Shown: positions 18,643 through 33,304, counted from the stretch's first letter. The stretch is DNA of 64,000 nt from Sphingomonas sp. BK345 (GCF_014193845.1 NZ_JACHZX010000001.1:620001-684000), one strand, 5' to 3'. Notes: generated by a model not told the origin, from the letters alone. Numbers and translations are program-made.

Positions 18643-18949
18643 GTGGCCTCGCAGCCCAGTATCGACAACCGGCGCGACCCGCGCTTCAGCACCGAGTGCC
18701 GCGCGATGGCGCGCGTCGCGATCTCGGTCACCATCCTCGACGTCTCGGCGAACGGGCTGCGCGCGCGCATCTCTTTGCCGCTCGCCGTCGGGACCTTGCT
18801 CAAATTGTCGCTGCCGGGGGGCAGCGAGCATCACGCGCGGATCGCCTGGAACGACGGTGACGTGTTCGGCTGCGAGTTCATGAAGACGCTGAACTCGCAC
18901 GAGTTGCGCCGAGTCGTCGAGGCGAGCAGCAACGCCGCACCGGTCGCGA

Positions 18950-18960
<11 letters not shown>
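18643..18960 (+). CDS. PilZ-domain protein (c-di-GMP receptor candidate)
   Basis: A single-domain PilZ protein of 105 residues. Both c-di-GMP-binding motifs are intact: RxxxR in NRRDPRF (residues 10-14) and D-x-S-x-x-G in LDVSANG (33-38). Binding is therefore plausible, and the protein would act as a small cytoplasmic switch. Start: GTG at 18643 sits nine bases after AAGGGGGG. The ATG at 18634 lies directly against that purine run and is less likely. Its last 11 bases overlap the 3' end of glgX on the other strand. The 229 bases before it hold nothing I recognise apart from a TTAACC motif at about 18594. Confidence 0.85.
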
Positions 18961-23897
<4,937 letters not shown>

Positions 23898-23898
23898 G

Positions 23899-25158
23899 TC
23901 AGCCGAGGCGATCGATCATCGGCTGGGTGATCAGGCAGACGCCCTTCTCGGTGCGGCGGAACCGATGGGCGTCAAGCTCCGGATCCTCGCCGACGATCAG
24001 CCCGTCGGGGATGATCACACCGCGATCGAGCACCACCTTGCTCAGCTGGGCGCCGCGGCCGATGTGACAATGCGGCAGCACCACCGCCTCGTCCAGCGAC
24101 GAGAAGCTGTGCGCCCGCACCCCGGTCGACACCAAGCTGCGATGCACGTTCGAGCCCGAGATGATCGTGTCGCCCGCGATCAGGCTCGACACCGCCTGGC
24201 CGCGCCGCCCCTCGATATCGTGGACGAACTTGGCCGGCGGGGTCAGCTCGGAATAGGTCCACAGCGGCCACTCGCGATCGTAGAGGTCGAGCTGCGGCAC
24301 GACGTCGGTGAGGTCGATGCTCGCTTCCCAATAAGCGTCCACCGTGCCGACGTCGCGCCAATAGGCCGCGGGCTCGTCGGGCGAGCGGACGCAGCTGGCG
24401 GAGAAGCGGTGCGCATAGGCGTTGCCGTTCTTGACCAGGTACGGGATGATGTCCTTGCCGAAGTCGCGCGCCGACCCTTCCGTCGCTGCGTCGCGACGCA
24501 GCTGGTCGATCAGCAGCCGCGTGTGGAACACGTAGATGCCGAGGCTGGCGAGCGCGCGATCGGGCTGGCCCGGGATCGAGGGCGGATCGGCGGGCTTCTC
24601 GACGAAATCGATGATGCGATCCTGCTCGTCGACGTGCATTACGCCGAACGCGCTGGCCTCGTGCCGCGGCACCTCGAGGCACGCCACGGTGACGTCGGCA
24701 CCGCTGTCGCAGTGCTGGCGCAGCATGATCTCATAGTCCATCTTGTAGATGTGATCGCCCGCCAGGATCACCATGAACTCGGGCGCGATGTCCTGGATGA
24801 TGTCGATGTTCTGATAGACCGCGTCGGCGGTGCCCTCGTACCATTGAAACTCGCTGATCCGCTGCGAGGCGGGCAGGATGTCGAAGCTCTCGTTGCGCTC
24901 GGGGCGGAGGAAGTTCCATCCACGCTGCAGGTGGCGGATCAGCGAATGCGCCTTGTACTGTGTCGCGACGCCGATCCGCCGGATGCCCGAGTTGATCGCG
25001 TTGGACAGCGCGAAATCGATGATCCGGCTCTTGCCGCCGAAATAGACGGCTGGTTTCGCTCGCGTATCGGTAAGTTCCTTGAGGCGGCTCCCGCGACCGC
25101 CGGCCAGAACATAGGCCATGGCGTCGCGTGCCAGCGGCTGACCTCTGCGTTCGTCCAC
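23899..25158 (-). CDS. glgC: Glucose-1-phosphate adenylyltransferase
   Basis: Makes ADP-glucose from ATP and glucose 1-phosphate, the committed step of glycogen synthesis. 419 residues. The nucleotidyltransferase domain has [20 protein letters not shown] and [19 protein letters not shown] with conserved lysine, then [24 protein letters not shown] and DFVEKP. A left-handed beta-helix C-terminal domain follows ([24 protein letters not shown]). It starts at GTG 25158 with AGGGAGGAG six bases upstream, the best ribosome site in the operon. A 260-base gap separates it from glgB, so it may have its own promoter. Confidence 0.97.
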   Translation of the reverse strand: MDERRGQPLARDAMAYVLAGGRGSRLKELTDTRAKPAVYFGGKSRIIDFALSNAINSGIRRIGVATQYKAHSLIRHLQRGWNFLRPERNESFDILPASQRISEFQWYEGTADAVYQNIDIIQDIAPEFMVILAGDHIYKMDYEIMLRQHCDSGADVTVACLEVPRHEASAFGVMHVDEQDRIIDFVEKPADPPSIPGQPDRALASLGIYVFHTRLLIDQLRRDAATEGSARDFGKDIIPYLVKNGNAYAHRFSASCVRSPDEPAAYWRDVGTVDAYWEASIDLTDVVPQLDLYDREWPLWTYSELTPPAKFVHDIEGRRGQAVSSLIAGDTIISGSNVHRSLVSTGVRAHSFSSLDEAVVLPHCHIGRGAQLSKVVLDRGVIIPDGLIVGEDPELDAHRFRRTEKGVCLITQPMIDRLG

Positions 25159-25289
25159 GTCAGACTCCTCCCTGTATCGTCTTTACTGCCGCGCGTCGGC
25201 CGGTTAGGTTCGGAACGCTCGAGCAGATTCCGCGTTGCTCAGTCAGTGATGGCGTATCAAGGAACGACAATGATAAGAGAGGATCTGCA

Positions 25290-25409
25290 ATGGATCGCGC
25301 ATATCCGTATCGTTCGCCCGACGGTCTGATCCGCGGGTTGATGACGGCCATTATTCCCTCGATCCTGGCCTGGGCCATGATCATCGCGGTGCTCACGCGG
25401 CTCTTCTGA
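25290..25409 (+). CDS. 39-residue single-pass membrane peptide
   Basis: Starts MDRAYPYRSPDGLIRGL, continues through a hydrophobic stretch (MTAIIPSILAWAMIIAVL) and ends TRLF. It has one predicted membrane helix and a positively charged N-terminal side. The ATG at 25290 has GAGAGGA seven bases upstream, a strong ribosome site. It is read against the glycogen operon from the glgB-glgC gap and ends seven bases from the glgB stop. The longer frame starting at 25128 has an unlikely N-terminus. I do not recognise a family. Reality rests on the ribosome site and the clean membrane segment. Confidence 0.55.
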   Translation: MDRAYPYRSPDGLIRGLMTAIIPSILAWAMIIAVLTRLF

Positions 25410-25416
25410 GCGCTGC

Positions 25417-27582
25417 TCACCCTTCGAACTCCAGCATCACGGTCGCCAGCGGCGGCAGGGTAACGTCAGCATAGCCCGCCGCCGCGACGACGCCACCGAG
25501 ATTGCCGAGCCCCGATCCCCAATATTCCTGCGCGTCCGAGTTGATCAGCTCGCGCCAGCGCCCTTCGAGCGGCAGCGGCACGCGATAGGGCATCCGCGCC
25601 ACTGGCGTCATGTTGACGATCACCGCCACCGGCGGCGCACCGGGCGCACGCCGCAGCCAGGCGAACACCGAGTTCTCCGCGTCATCGCCGATCAGCCACT
25701 CGAACCCCTCGGGCTCGCAGTCGCGGGCATGCAGCGCGCGGTGCTCGCGGTAGACCTTGTTGAGATCGCGCACGAGCTTGCGCACGCCGTCGTGCGCGGA
25801 TGAGTTGGTCAGCCCCCAGTCGAGCGCGCGCTCCTCGCTCCATTCCTGGCGCTGTGCGAACTCCTGCCCCATGAACAGCAGCTTCTTGCCGGGATAGCCC
25901 CACATCATCGCGTAATAGGCGCGCAGGTTGGCGAACTTCTGCCAGTCGTCGCCGGCCATCTTGGTGAGCATCGAACCCTTGCCATGCACCACCTCGTCGT
26001 GGCTGATCGGCAGGACGAAATTCTCGCTGAAGGCGTAGACCAGCCCGAAGGTGATATTGTGGTGGTGGTGGCGGCGGTGGATCGGGTCGCGCGCCATGTA
26101 CTGGAGCGTGTCGTGCATCCAGCCCATGTTCCACTTGAAGCCGAAGCCGAGCGCGCTGGCGGCGCCCTCGTCATAGGCGGGCGTGGTCACGCCGGGCCAG
26201 CTGGTCGATTCCTCCGCGACGGTGATCACGCCGGGGTGGCGCGCGTAGACCGCCTTGTTGGTGGCACGCAGGAACTCCACCGCTTCCCAGTTCTCGCGCC
26301 CGCCCTCTGTGTTGGGGATCCACTCGCCGGCCTTGCGCGAATAGTCGCGGTACAGCATCGACGCCACCGCATCGACGCGCAGCCCGTCGACATGGTAGCG
26401 CTCGGCCCAGAACAAAGCGTTGTTGACCAGAAACGCGGAGACCTCGCGCCGCCCGAAATTGTAGATCGCGGTGTTCCAGTCGGGGTGATAGCCGAGCCGC
26501 GGGTCCTGGTGCTCGTACAAAGCGGTGCCGTCGAAATGCGCGAGCCCGTGCGCGTCGGTCGGGAAGTGCGCGGGCACCCAGTCGAGCAGCACGCCCAGCC
26601 CGGCGCGGTGCGCGCCGTCGACGAAGCGCGCGAACCCCTCATGGTCGCCGAAGCGCGCGCTCGGCGCGAACAGGCCGGTGGTCTGATAGCCCCAGCTCGG
26701 ATCATAGGGATGTTCCGAGATCGGCATGAACTCGATGTGCGTGAAGCCCATCGCCACGGCATAGGGGATCAGCCGCTCGGCAAGCTCGTCCCAGCTGAGA
26801 TACCAGCCGTTCTCGTCGCGGTCCCAGCTGCCCGCGTGGACCTCGTAGATGCTGATCGGCACGCGCCGCGGGTCGACCGAGGCCCAGGCGTCGCGGTGCG
26901 CCGCATCGCCCCATTCATGGGTCGGCGGCGCGGTGGTGAGCGAGGCGGTCTTGGGGCGCAGCTCGGCGGCGAAGGCGTACGGGTCGGCCTTGAGCGGCTG
27001 CATCACGCCGTCCGGCCCGGTGATGGCGTATTTGTAGGCGCGCCCGGCGCCGATATCGGGGAGGAAGATTTCCCACACGCCGGTGTCGGCGCGCAGCCGC
27101 ATGCCATGGCGGCGCGCGTCCCAGTCGTTGAAGTCCCCCACCAAGGCGACGCGCCGCGCGTTGGGCGCCCATACCGCGAAATGCACGCCGTCGGCGCCCT
27201 CGTGGTGGAGCAGGTGCGCGCCGAGCTTGTCGTAGAGGCGGAAGTGCGTCCCCTCGTTCATCAGCAGGTCGTCGACCGGGCCGAGCACGGGACCGAAGCT
27301 GTACGGATCGGTCACCCACCATTCCGCCCCGCCGCCGCGCGCGCGGTAGCGCAGCGGCTGGGGATCGCCCTCGATCACGCCCTCGAACAGGCCGCGGTCA
27401 TCGACGCGGTCGAGCATACCGAGCGGCGCGCCCGCGAGCGTGTGCGGCTCGGCGCTCTCCGCGCCCGGGATCCAGGCGCGCGCGAACGTGCCACCCGGTC
27501 CGGCATGCGCGCCAAGCAACGCGAAGGGATCGGCGCTGGTGCCGTCGAGCAGCGCGTCGATCGCTGCCGCCGGCGGCCTCAC
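25417..27582 (-). CDS. glgB: 1,4-alpha-glucan branching enzyme
   Basis: GH13 enzyme that creates alpha-1,6 branches in glycogen. 721 residues, close to E. coli GlgB (728). It has an N-terminal extension, CBM48 (GVHFAVWAPNARRVALVGDFNDW), and a barrel with SWGYQTTGLFAP and LDWVPAHFP. The nucleophile is in GLRVDAVASMLYRDYSR, the acid/base in TVAEEST, and the third carboxylate in ISHDEVVHGKGSM. The start is GTG at 27582, overlapping the glgP stop (GTGA). The longer frame starting at 27678 lies inside glgP and is not used. Confidence 0.97.
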   Translation of the reverse strand: MRPPAAAIDALLDGTSADPFALLGAHAGPGGTFARAWIPGAESAEPHTLAGAPLGMLDRVDDRGLFEGVIEGDPQPLRYRARGGGAEWWVTDPYSFGPVLGPVDDLLMNEGTHFRLYDKLGAHLLHHEGADGVHFAVWAPNARRVALVGDFNDWDARRHGMRLRADTGVWEIFLPDIGAGRAYKYAITGPDGVMQPLKADPYAFAAELRPKTASLTTAPPTHEWGDAAHRDAWASVDPRRVPISIYEVHAGSWDRDENGWYLSWDELAERLIPYAVAMGFTHIEFMPISEHPYDPSWGYQTTGLFAPSARFGDHEGFARFVDGAHRAGLGVLLDWVPAHFPTDAHGLAHFDGTALYEHQDPRLGYHPDWNTAIYNFGRREVSAFLVNNALFWAERYHVDGLRVDAVASMLYRDYSRKAGEWIPNTEGGRENWEAVEFLRATNKAVYARHPGVITVAEESTSWPGVTTPAYDEGAASALGFGFKWNMGWMHDTLQYMARDPIHRRHHHHNITFGLVYAFSENFVLPISHDEVVHGKGSMLTKMAGDDWQKFANLRAYYAMMWGYPGKKLLFMGQEFAQRQEWSEERALDWGLTNSSAHDGVRKLVRDLNKVYREHRALHARDCEPEGFEWLIGDDAENSVFAWLRRAPGAPPVAVIVNMTPVARMPYRVPLPLEGRWRELINSDAQEYWGSGLGNLGGVVAAAGYADVTLPPLATVMLEFEG

Positions 27583-30002
27583 AGCACGCCCCAGATCTCG
27601 CGCGCATACTCGCCGATCGTTCGATCGGACGAGAACCAGCCCATGTTGGCGGTGTTGCGGATCGCGCTGCGCTGCCACCCATCGCGATCGCCCCAGCGGC
27701 GGTCGACCTCGCGCTGCGCGGCGGCATAGGCGTCGAAGTCGGCCGCGACCATGAACCAGTCGTGGTCGTACAGGCCGTTCATGAGATCGCGGTAGCGGTT
27801 CGGGTCATCCGGGGAAAACACGCCAGAGGCGATCGCGTTCACCGCCTGCGCCAGCTCCGCCGAATTTTCGATCACCGCGCGCGGCGAATACCCACCTGCG
27901 CGCTTCGCTGCTACCTCCTCCGCGGTCATCCCGAAGATCACGATGTTGTCGGCGCCGACATGGTCGCGGATCTCGATATTGGCGCCGTCGAGCGTGCCGA
28001 TCGTCAGAGCACCGTTAAGCGCGAACTTCATGTTACCCGTGCCCGAGGCCTCCATGCCCGCGGTGGAGATCTGCTCGGAGAGATCGGCCGCCGGCACCAT
28101 CCGCTCGGCGAGGCTGACGTTGTAATTGGGCAGGAATGCCACCTTGAGCAGCCCGCCGATGCTGGGATCGCCGTTGATCCGCCGCGCCACGTCGTTGGCC
28201 AGCTTGATGATCAGCTTGGCGTTGACGTAGCTCGACGCCGCCTTGCCCGCGAACAGCTTCACGCGCGGGGTCCAGTCGCGCTCGGGATGGCTGCGGATCT
28301 GGTCGTACAGCGCCACCGTCTCGACCAGATTGAGCAGCTGGCGTTTGTATTCGTGGATGCGTTTGATCTGGACGTCGAAGATCGCGTCGGGATCGAGCCG
28401 CAGCCCGATCGTGTCGCGGACATGCTCGGCCAGCGCGACCTTGTTGGCGCGCTTCACCGCGGCGAACTTCTCGCGGAATCCCGCGTCCTCGGCAAAGGGG
28501 GCGAGCGCGGGCAGTTTCTGCGCGTCGTCGGTGAACTCCGGCCCGATCGCCTCCGTGATCAATGCGGTCAACGCGGGGTTGCAGCCCTGCAGCCAGCGCC
28601 GCGGCGTGATGCCGTTGGTCTTGTTGTTGATCCGGTCGGGATAGAGGCGGTGGAGGTCGGCGAAGACGGTCGACTTCATCAGCTGCGTGTGCAGCGCCGC
28701 CACGCCGTTCACGCTGTGCGCGCCCGCGAAGGCGAGGTTGGCCATCCGCACGCGGCGCTCGCCGCCCTCGTCGATCAGGCTGATCGCGGCGATGGCGCGG
28801 TCGTCTATCCCCTCGGCGGCGCGCGCCTCGCGCAGCAGCTTGGCGTTGATCGCGTAGACCAATTGCATGTGGCGCGGCAGCAGCCGCTCGAACAGCGGCA
28901 GCGGCCAGCTCTCCAGCGCCTCGGGCAGCAAGGTGTGGTTGGTGTAGCCGAAGGTGGCGCGGGTGATCGCCCAGGCCGCATCCATGTCGAGCTCGTGGTG
29001 ATCGACCAGCAGCCGCATCAGCTCGGCCACCGCCACCGCGGGATGGGTGTCGTTGAGCTGAATCGCGGCGCGATCGGGCAGCGTGCGGATGTCGCCGAAA
29101 TACTGGATGTGGCGGCGAACGATGTCCTGGATCGACGCCGAGGAGAAGAAATATTCCTGGCGCAGCCGCAGCTCCTGCCCGGCCGCGGTGGAGTCGTTGG
29201 GGTAGAGCACGCGCACCAGGCTGTCGGCGCGGAGCTGGTCCGCCATCGCGCCCTCGAAGTCGCCGCGGTTGAAGGCATCGAGCTTGAACGGGTCGAGGCT
29301 GCGCGCGGTCCACAGCCGCAGCGTGTTGACGCGCTTGCCGCGCCAGCCGACCACGGGCGTATCGACCGCGACCGCCTCGACCGCCTCGCCGGGCTGCCAG
29401 TGGACACGGCCGGCCTCGTCGCCGGTCACCTCGCCGCCGAAGCCGACGAAATAGGCGCTCTCGCGCCGCTCGAACTCCCAGGGATTGCCATGCGCCAGCC
29501 AGGTCTCGGGCAGCTCGACCTGCCAGCCGTCGTCGATGCGCTGGCGGAACATGCCGTTCACGTAGCGGATGCCGTAGCCGTAGGCGGGCAGGTCGAGCGT
29601 CGCCAGGCTCTCCATGAAACAGGCCGCGAGCCGCCCCAGGCCGCCGTTGCCGAGGGCGGCGTCGGGCTCCAGCTCCTCGAGCGCGCCGAGATCGACGCCG
29701 AGCTGGCGCAACGCCGCACCGACTTCATCGCGGTGACGCAGGTTGGCGAGCGTGTCGCGCAGCAGCCGACCGATCAGGAACTCGAGGCTGAGATAATAGA
29801 CCCGCTTGGCGCCAGCGGCGTGCGCCTGCTTAGTGGAGGCCATCCAGCGCTCGATGATCTCGTTGCGCAGCGTGAGGATCGTCGCCTCGAGCCAGTCGTG
29901 CGGGCGCGCGGCGCGCTCGTCCTTGCCGATGCGGTGGACGAGCGTGTCGATGATGGCGAGCGCGAGCGGCCCGCGCTCGCTGACGTCGGTGGTCGCGGTC
30001 AA
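27579..30002 (-). CDS. glgP: Glycogen/starch/alpha-glucan phosphorylase
   Basis: PLP-dependent phosphorolysis of alpha-1,4-glucans to glucose 1-phosphate. 807 residues. Conserved segments include RVYYLSLEFLIGR, LGNGGLGRLAACFMESLA, YGYGIRY, NKTNGITPRRW and KRIHEYKRQ. The PLP-lysine motif is EASGTGNMKFALNGALTIGT. It begins at TTG 30002 behind GGGGG about eight bases upstream; no ATG in frame fits better. First gene of the operon glgP-glgB-(gap)-glgC-glgA-pgm-glgX, so degradation and synthesis are encoded together. Confidence 0.95.
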   Translation of the reverse strand: MTATTDVSERGPLALAIIDTLVHRIGKDERAARPHDWLEATILTLRNEIIERWMASTKQAHAAGAKRVYYLSLEFLIGRLLRDTLANLRHRDEVGAALRQLGVDLGALEELEPDAALGNGGLGRLAACFMESLATLDLPAYGYGIRYVNGMFRQRIDDGWQVELPETWLAHGNPWEFERRESAYFVGFGGEVTGDEAGRVHWQPGEAVEAVAVDTPVVGWRGKRVNTLRLWTARSLDPFKLDAFNRGDFEGAMADQLRADSLVRVLYPNDSTAAGQELRLRQEYFFSSASIQDIVRRHIQYFGDIRTLPDRAAIQLNDTHPAVAVAELMRLLVDHHELDMDAAWAITRATFGYTNHTLLPEALESWPLPLFERLLPRHMQLVYAINAKLLREARAAEGIDDRAIAAISLIDEGGERRVRMANLAFAGAHSVNGVAALHTQLMKSTVFADLHRLYPDRINNKTNGITPRRWLQGCNPALTALITEAIGPEFTDDAQKLPALAPFAEDAGFREKFAAVKRANKVALAEHVRDTIGLRLDPDAIFDVQIKRIHEYKRQLLNLVETVALYDQIRSHPERDWTPRVKLFAGKAASSYVNAKLIIKLANDVARRINGDPSIGGLLKVAFLPNYNVSLAERMVPAADLSEQISTAGMEASGTGNMKFALNGALTIGTLDGANIEIRDHVGADNIVIFGMTAEEVAAKRAGGYSPRAVIENSAELAQAVNAIASGVFSPDDPNRYRDLMNGLYDHDWFMVAADFDAYAAAQREVDRRWGDRDGWQRSAIRNTANMGWFSSDRTIGEYAREIWGVL

Positions 30003-30038
30003 GTGTCTGGCCCCCGGGCGATGATGTCGGTGCCGACC

Positions 30039-30950
30039 CTAACCGCGCGGCGCCGCGGTGGCTATGTCCGAGATGGCGGGATGATCGGGCCGTCCGCGAT
30101 AGGCCTGCACGTCGAGCGCGGCGCCGAGCAGGAAGGCGTAGACGCTGATCCACAGCCAGGTCAGCACCACGATGATCGCGCTCAGCGAGCCGTAGGTCGC
30201 GCCGTAATTGCCGAAATTGGCGACGTAGAGGCTGAACCCGACGTTGGCGAGCAACCACACCGCGGTGGCCACCACCGTGCCCGGCGTCGCCCAGCGCAGC
30301 CGCGCGCGCGGGCGATAGGGACCGAAGCGGAACAGCAGCGACGCGCCGGTGATCACCAGCAGTGCGAGCGCGAGATAGGTCGCGATCCGGATCACCACCA
30401 GCACCACCGCGGGGAACCACGGGATCAGCGTGCCGATGAACGCGGCGAGCGCGCTCGCGGCGATGCCGGTCAGCACCAGCACGACGCCGGCGAGCACGAT
30501 CGCGAAGGAGGTCAGCGTCCAGGTCACGAAGCTGCGCTTGTCCTTCACCTCATAGGCGACGTTCAGCGCGGTCATCATCGAGGTCGCGGCCTTGCTGCCG
30601 CCGTACAGCGCGATGGCCAGCGCAAGGATGATGCCTAGCCCCTTCTTGCCCTGCGAGCCCGAGACGACCGTGTCGAGCTGCTGGCCGATCAGCACCGCCA
30701 CATCGCGCGGGAAAGCGGCGAACAGCGCGCGGATGTCCTCCTGCACCGTCTGAGCGTCCGCGAACAGGCCGTAGCCGAGCACCGTCACCGCGAGGATCGG
30801 CGCGATCGAGGAGATGATGTAGAAGGCGGCTCCGGCCGCGATCAGCCCGAGATTATCGGCGTCCGAGGCGGTGTAGGCGCGCTTCAGCTGGCCCCACCAG
30901 TCGGCGCGGAAGGAGCGCCACAGGTCGGCGGAGGAAAGGTCGACTCGCAT
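30039..30950 (-). CDS. YihY/BrkB-family inner membrane protein
   Basis: A polytopic membrane protein of 303 residues with about six hydrophobic helices. It has the family-typical early motif LGLIAAGAAFYIISSIAPILAV, LYGGSKAATSMMTALNVAYEV, and the late SLYVANFGNYGATYGSLSAII segment with LTWLWIS. The family (formerly mis-called ribonuclease BN) is of unsettled function; envelope or transport roles have been suggested. The ATG at 30950 gives MRVDLSSADLWRSF; a TTG four codons upstream also fits. It lies 36 bases upstream of glgP on the same strand and could be co-transcribed with it. Confidence 0.88.
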   Translation of the reverse strand: MRVDLSSADLWRSFRADWWGQLKRAYTASDADNLGLIAAGAAFYIISSIAPILAVTVLGYGLFADAQTVQEDIRALFAAFPRDVAVLIGQQLDTVVSGSQGKKGLGIILALAIALYGGSKAATSMMTALNVAYEVKDKRSFVTWTLTSFAIVLAGVVLVLTGIAASALAAFIGTLIPWFPAVVLVVIRIATYLALALLVITGASLLFRFGPYRPRARLRWATPGTVVATAVWLLANVGFSLYVANFGNYGATYGSLSAIIVVLTWLWISVYAFLLGAALDVQAYRGRPDHPAISDIATAAPRG

Positions 30951-31095
30951 TATACCGGGCAACGCCGCAGCGCGGCGGAGGGTCCGTGGAGAAATGTTGC
31001 GCGAGGTGAAGGGGTTGAAGGGTTACCTCTGCACAGCCGCCGGTCGCCTGAGGACCACACACCCCTTTCGACCTCCGGCGTGCCCCTTACCGTAC

Positions 31096-31189
31096 GTCAT
31101 CCCCGCGGAGGCGGGGATCCATAGGCGCGAACGTCGCGCCTCATGACCAGACGTCAGCGTGTCTGGATTCCCGCCTTCGCGGGAATGAC
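31096..31189. repeat. Palindromic element F1
   Basis: GTCATCCCCGCGGAGGCGGG at the left and CCCGCCTTCGCGGGAATGAC at the right, 94 bases, with GGATCCATAGGC and GTCTGGATTC inside. It shares the outer GTCATCC/GGATGAC logic of family A but has a different arm. It lies between the suf operon 3' end and the yihY-type gene. Confidence 0.85.
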
Positions 31190-31234
31190 GGAGGAAGAGG
31201 AGCGGGAGCGATCACTGTCGTGTCCCCCAGCCCC

Positions 31235-31588
31235 TCACACCGTGAAGCTCTCCCCGCAGCCGCACGCGCCCTTCGCGTTGGGATTGTTGAACACGAACCC
31301 CGCGGTGAAATCGTCCTCGACCCAGTCCATCGTCGAGCCGATCAGGTACAGCAGCGACGCGCCGTCGACGAACAGCACCCCGCCCGGCGTCTCGATCCGC
31401 TCGTCCATCGCGCTCGCCGCCTCGACGTAATCGACCGAATAGGCCAGCCCCGAGCAGCCGCGCCGCGGCGTCGAAAGCTTCACGCCGACCGCGCCTTCCG
31501 GGGCCTTGCCCATCAGCTCGGCGATCCGCGCCTCGGCGCTCGCCGTCAGGTTCAGCGCCGCGGGGCGCGCACGCAGGGTGGTGGCCAT
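31235..31588 (-). CDS. sufA: HesB/IscA-type Fe-S cluster carrier
   Basis: A-type carrier of 117 residues. The three cluster-binding cysteines are in place: RRGCSGLAY and the C-terminal GACGCGESFTV pair. It receives clusters from SufBCD and passes them to apoproteins. The ATG at 31588 overlaps the sufT stop by one base (TGATG), so translation is coupled. It is the last gene of the suf operon. SufA fits the context best; ErpA cannot be excluded by sequence alone. Confidence 0.92.
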   Translation of the reverse strand: MATTLRARPAALNLTASAEARIAELMGKAPEGAVGVKLSTPRRGCSGLAYSVDYVEAASAMDERIETPGGVLFVDGASLLYLIGSTMDWVEDDFTAGFVFNNPNAKGACGCGESFTV

Positions 31589-32058
31589 CACAGCATCCCC
31601 AGTTCGAGCTTGGCGTCGTCGGACATCTTCTGCGGGTCCCAGGGCGGATCCCACACCAGGTTGACGTCGGCGAAGGCGATGCCCGGCACGGCGGCGACGC
31701 GCATCTCCACCTCGCCCGGCATCGACTCGGCGACCGGGCAGTTCGGCGTCGTCAGCGTCATGGTCACCGTCGCCTGGCCGGAGTCGGTCACCTCGACGGC
31801 GTAGATCAGACCCAGGTCGTAGATGTTGACCGGGATCTCGGGGTCGTAGATCTCCTTGAGCGCGTCGATCACGCCCTCATAGAGCGCGCCGCCGGGCTCG
31901 TGCGGCGCCTCGCCGCCGGCGGGCTGCTGCGCCAGGAAGCCGGCGAGATAGTCACGCTGCCGCCCCTCCCCGCCTGCAGGCTCGACCGCGTCGGACACCT
32001 TGGCGCGCGGCGGCGCCTGCACCGTCTCGACTTCCTCGACCTTGATCGGGTCGCTCAT
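31588..32058 (-). CDS. sufT: SufT/MIP18-family (DUF59) Fe-S maturation protein
   Basis: A protein of 156 residues. An N-terminal low-complexity segment (about 1-55, rich in Pro, Glu and Ala) precedes the DUF59 domain: LKEIYDPEIPVNIYDLGLIY, then VTMTLTTPNCPVAESMPGEV with the conserved cysteine, and NLVWDPPWDPQKMSDDAKLE. SufT helps Fe-S cluster maturation under high demand. It lies 25 bases after sufS and overlaps sufA. The N-terminal tail of about 55 residues is longer than in many homologues and is probably disordered. Confidence 0.93.
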   Translation of the reverse strand: MSDPIKVEEVETVQAPPRAKVSDAVEPAGGEGRQRDYLAGFLAQQPAGGEAPHEPGGALYEGVIDALKEIYDPEIPVNIYDLGLIYAVEVTDSGQATVTMTLTTPNCPVAESMPGEVEMRVAAVPGIAFADVNLVWDPPWDPQKMSDDAKLELGML

Positions 32059-32083
32059 CGTCCCTCGTCCCTATCCAAAACCG

Positions 32084-33304
32084 TCATCCGAAGATCCGGG
32101 CCACGCGCTCGATCCCCGCGGCGAGCGCGGCGACGTCGTCCGGGCCGTTGTACACGCCGAAGCTGGCGCGCGCGGTCGCCTCGACCTTCAGCGCCGCCAT
32201 CAGCGGCTGCGCGCAATGATGGCCGGCGCGGATCGCCACCTTCGACTCGTCCAAGATGGTGCCGATGTCGTGCGGATGCACCCCCTCCATCGCGAAGGAG
32301 ACGATCCCGGCGCTGTCCGCCGGCCCGAGCACGCGCACCGAGTTGATGCGGCCGAGCGCCTCACGCGCCTGCGCCACCAGCGCGGTCTCGTGCGCGTGGA
32401 TGCGCTCGAGCCCGATCCCCTGCACATAGTCGATCGCCGCGGCCAGCCCGAGCGCGCCGACGATGTGCGGCGTCCCCGCCTCGAACCGCGTCGGCGCGGG
32501 GGCGTAGGTGGTGCGCTCGAACGACACGCGATCGATCATCGAGCCGCCGCCCTGGTAGGGCGGCATCGCGTCGAGCAGCGCGCGCCGGCCCCACAGCACG
32601 CCGATCCCGGTCGGGCCGTACAGCTTGTGCCCGGAGAAGACGTAGAAGTCGCAGCCGAGCGCGCGCACGTCGACCGGCAGCCGCGCCACCGCCTGGCAGC
32701 CGTCAATCAGGATCGTCGCGCCGACCGCGTGCGCGAGTTCGCTCGCGCCGCGCACGTCGAGTACCGAGCCAAGCACGTTGGAGACGTGCGCGAGCGCGAC
32801 GAGCTTGTGCTCGGGGCGGAGCATCCGTGCCATGGCGTCGAGGTCGATGCGCTGGTCGGCGGTGAGCGGGACGACGTCGATCGCGGCGCCGACCCGCTCG
32901 GCCACCATCTGCCACGGCACGATGTTGCTGTGGTGCTCGAGCGTGGAGAGCAGGATGCGGTCGCCGGCTTTCAGCGTCGTGCCCGCGAACGACTGGGCGA
33001 CGAGGTTGATCGCCTCGGTGGCGCCGCGGACGAAGACGATCTCGTCGGGCGTAGCGTTGACGAAGCGCGCGACGGTCTCGCGCGCCGCCTCATAGGCCAG
33101 GGTCATGTCGGCGGAGCGCTGGTACACGCCGCGGTGGACGGTGGCGTAATCGGTGTCGTAACCGCGCGTGATCGCGTCGATCACCGCGCGCGGCTTCTGC
33201 GCCGTGGCGGCGGTGTCGAGATAGGCCCAGCCGGCGGGGATGGCGGGAAAATCCGCGACGACGTCGAGCGGGCGCGCGGCGGGATCGGCGGTCAGGACGG
33301 TCAT
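32084..33304 (-). CDS. sufS: Cysteine desulfurase SufS
   Basis: Type II PLP-dependent desulfurase supplying sulfur for Fe-S clusters. 406 residues. The PLP lysine is Lys227 in FSGHKLYGPTGIG and the persulfide cysteine Cys364 in RAGHHCAQPL; TLEHHSNIVPW is also typical. No SufE-like gene is in the window, so the sulfur acceptor is encoded elsewhere. The ATG at 33304 gives MTVLTADPAARPLDV. The frame is open upstream across element E1 but the family does not extend there. A 316-base gap holding repeat sequence separates it from sufD. Confidence 0.96.
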   Translation of the reverse strand: MTVLTADPAARPLDVVADFPAIPAGWAYLDTAATAQKPRAVIDAITRGYDTDYATVHRGVYQRSADMTLAYEAARETVARFVNATPDEIVFVRGATEAINLVAQSFAGTTLKAGDRILLSTLEHHSNIVPWQMVAERVGAAIDVVPLTADQRIDLDAMARMLRPEHKLVALAHVSNVLGSVLDVRGASELAHAVGATILIDGCQAVARLPVDVRALGCDFYVFSGHKLYGPTGIGVLWGRRALLDAMPPYQGGGSMIDRVSFERTTYAPAPTRFEAGTPHIVGALGLAAAIDYVQGIGLERIHAHETALVAQAREALGRINSVRVLGPADSAGIVSFAMEGVHPHDIGTILDESKVAIRAGHHCAQPLMAALKVEATARASFGVYNGPDDVAALAAGIERVARIFG

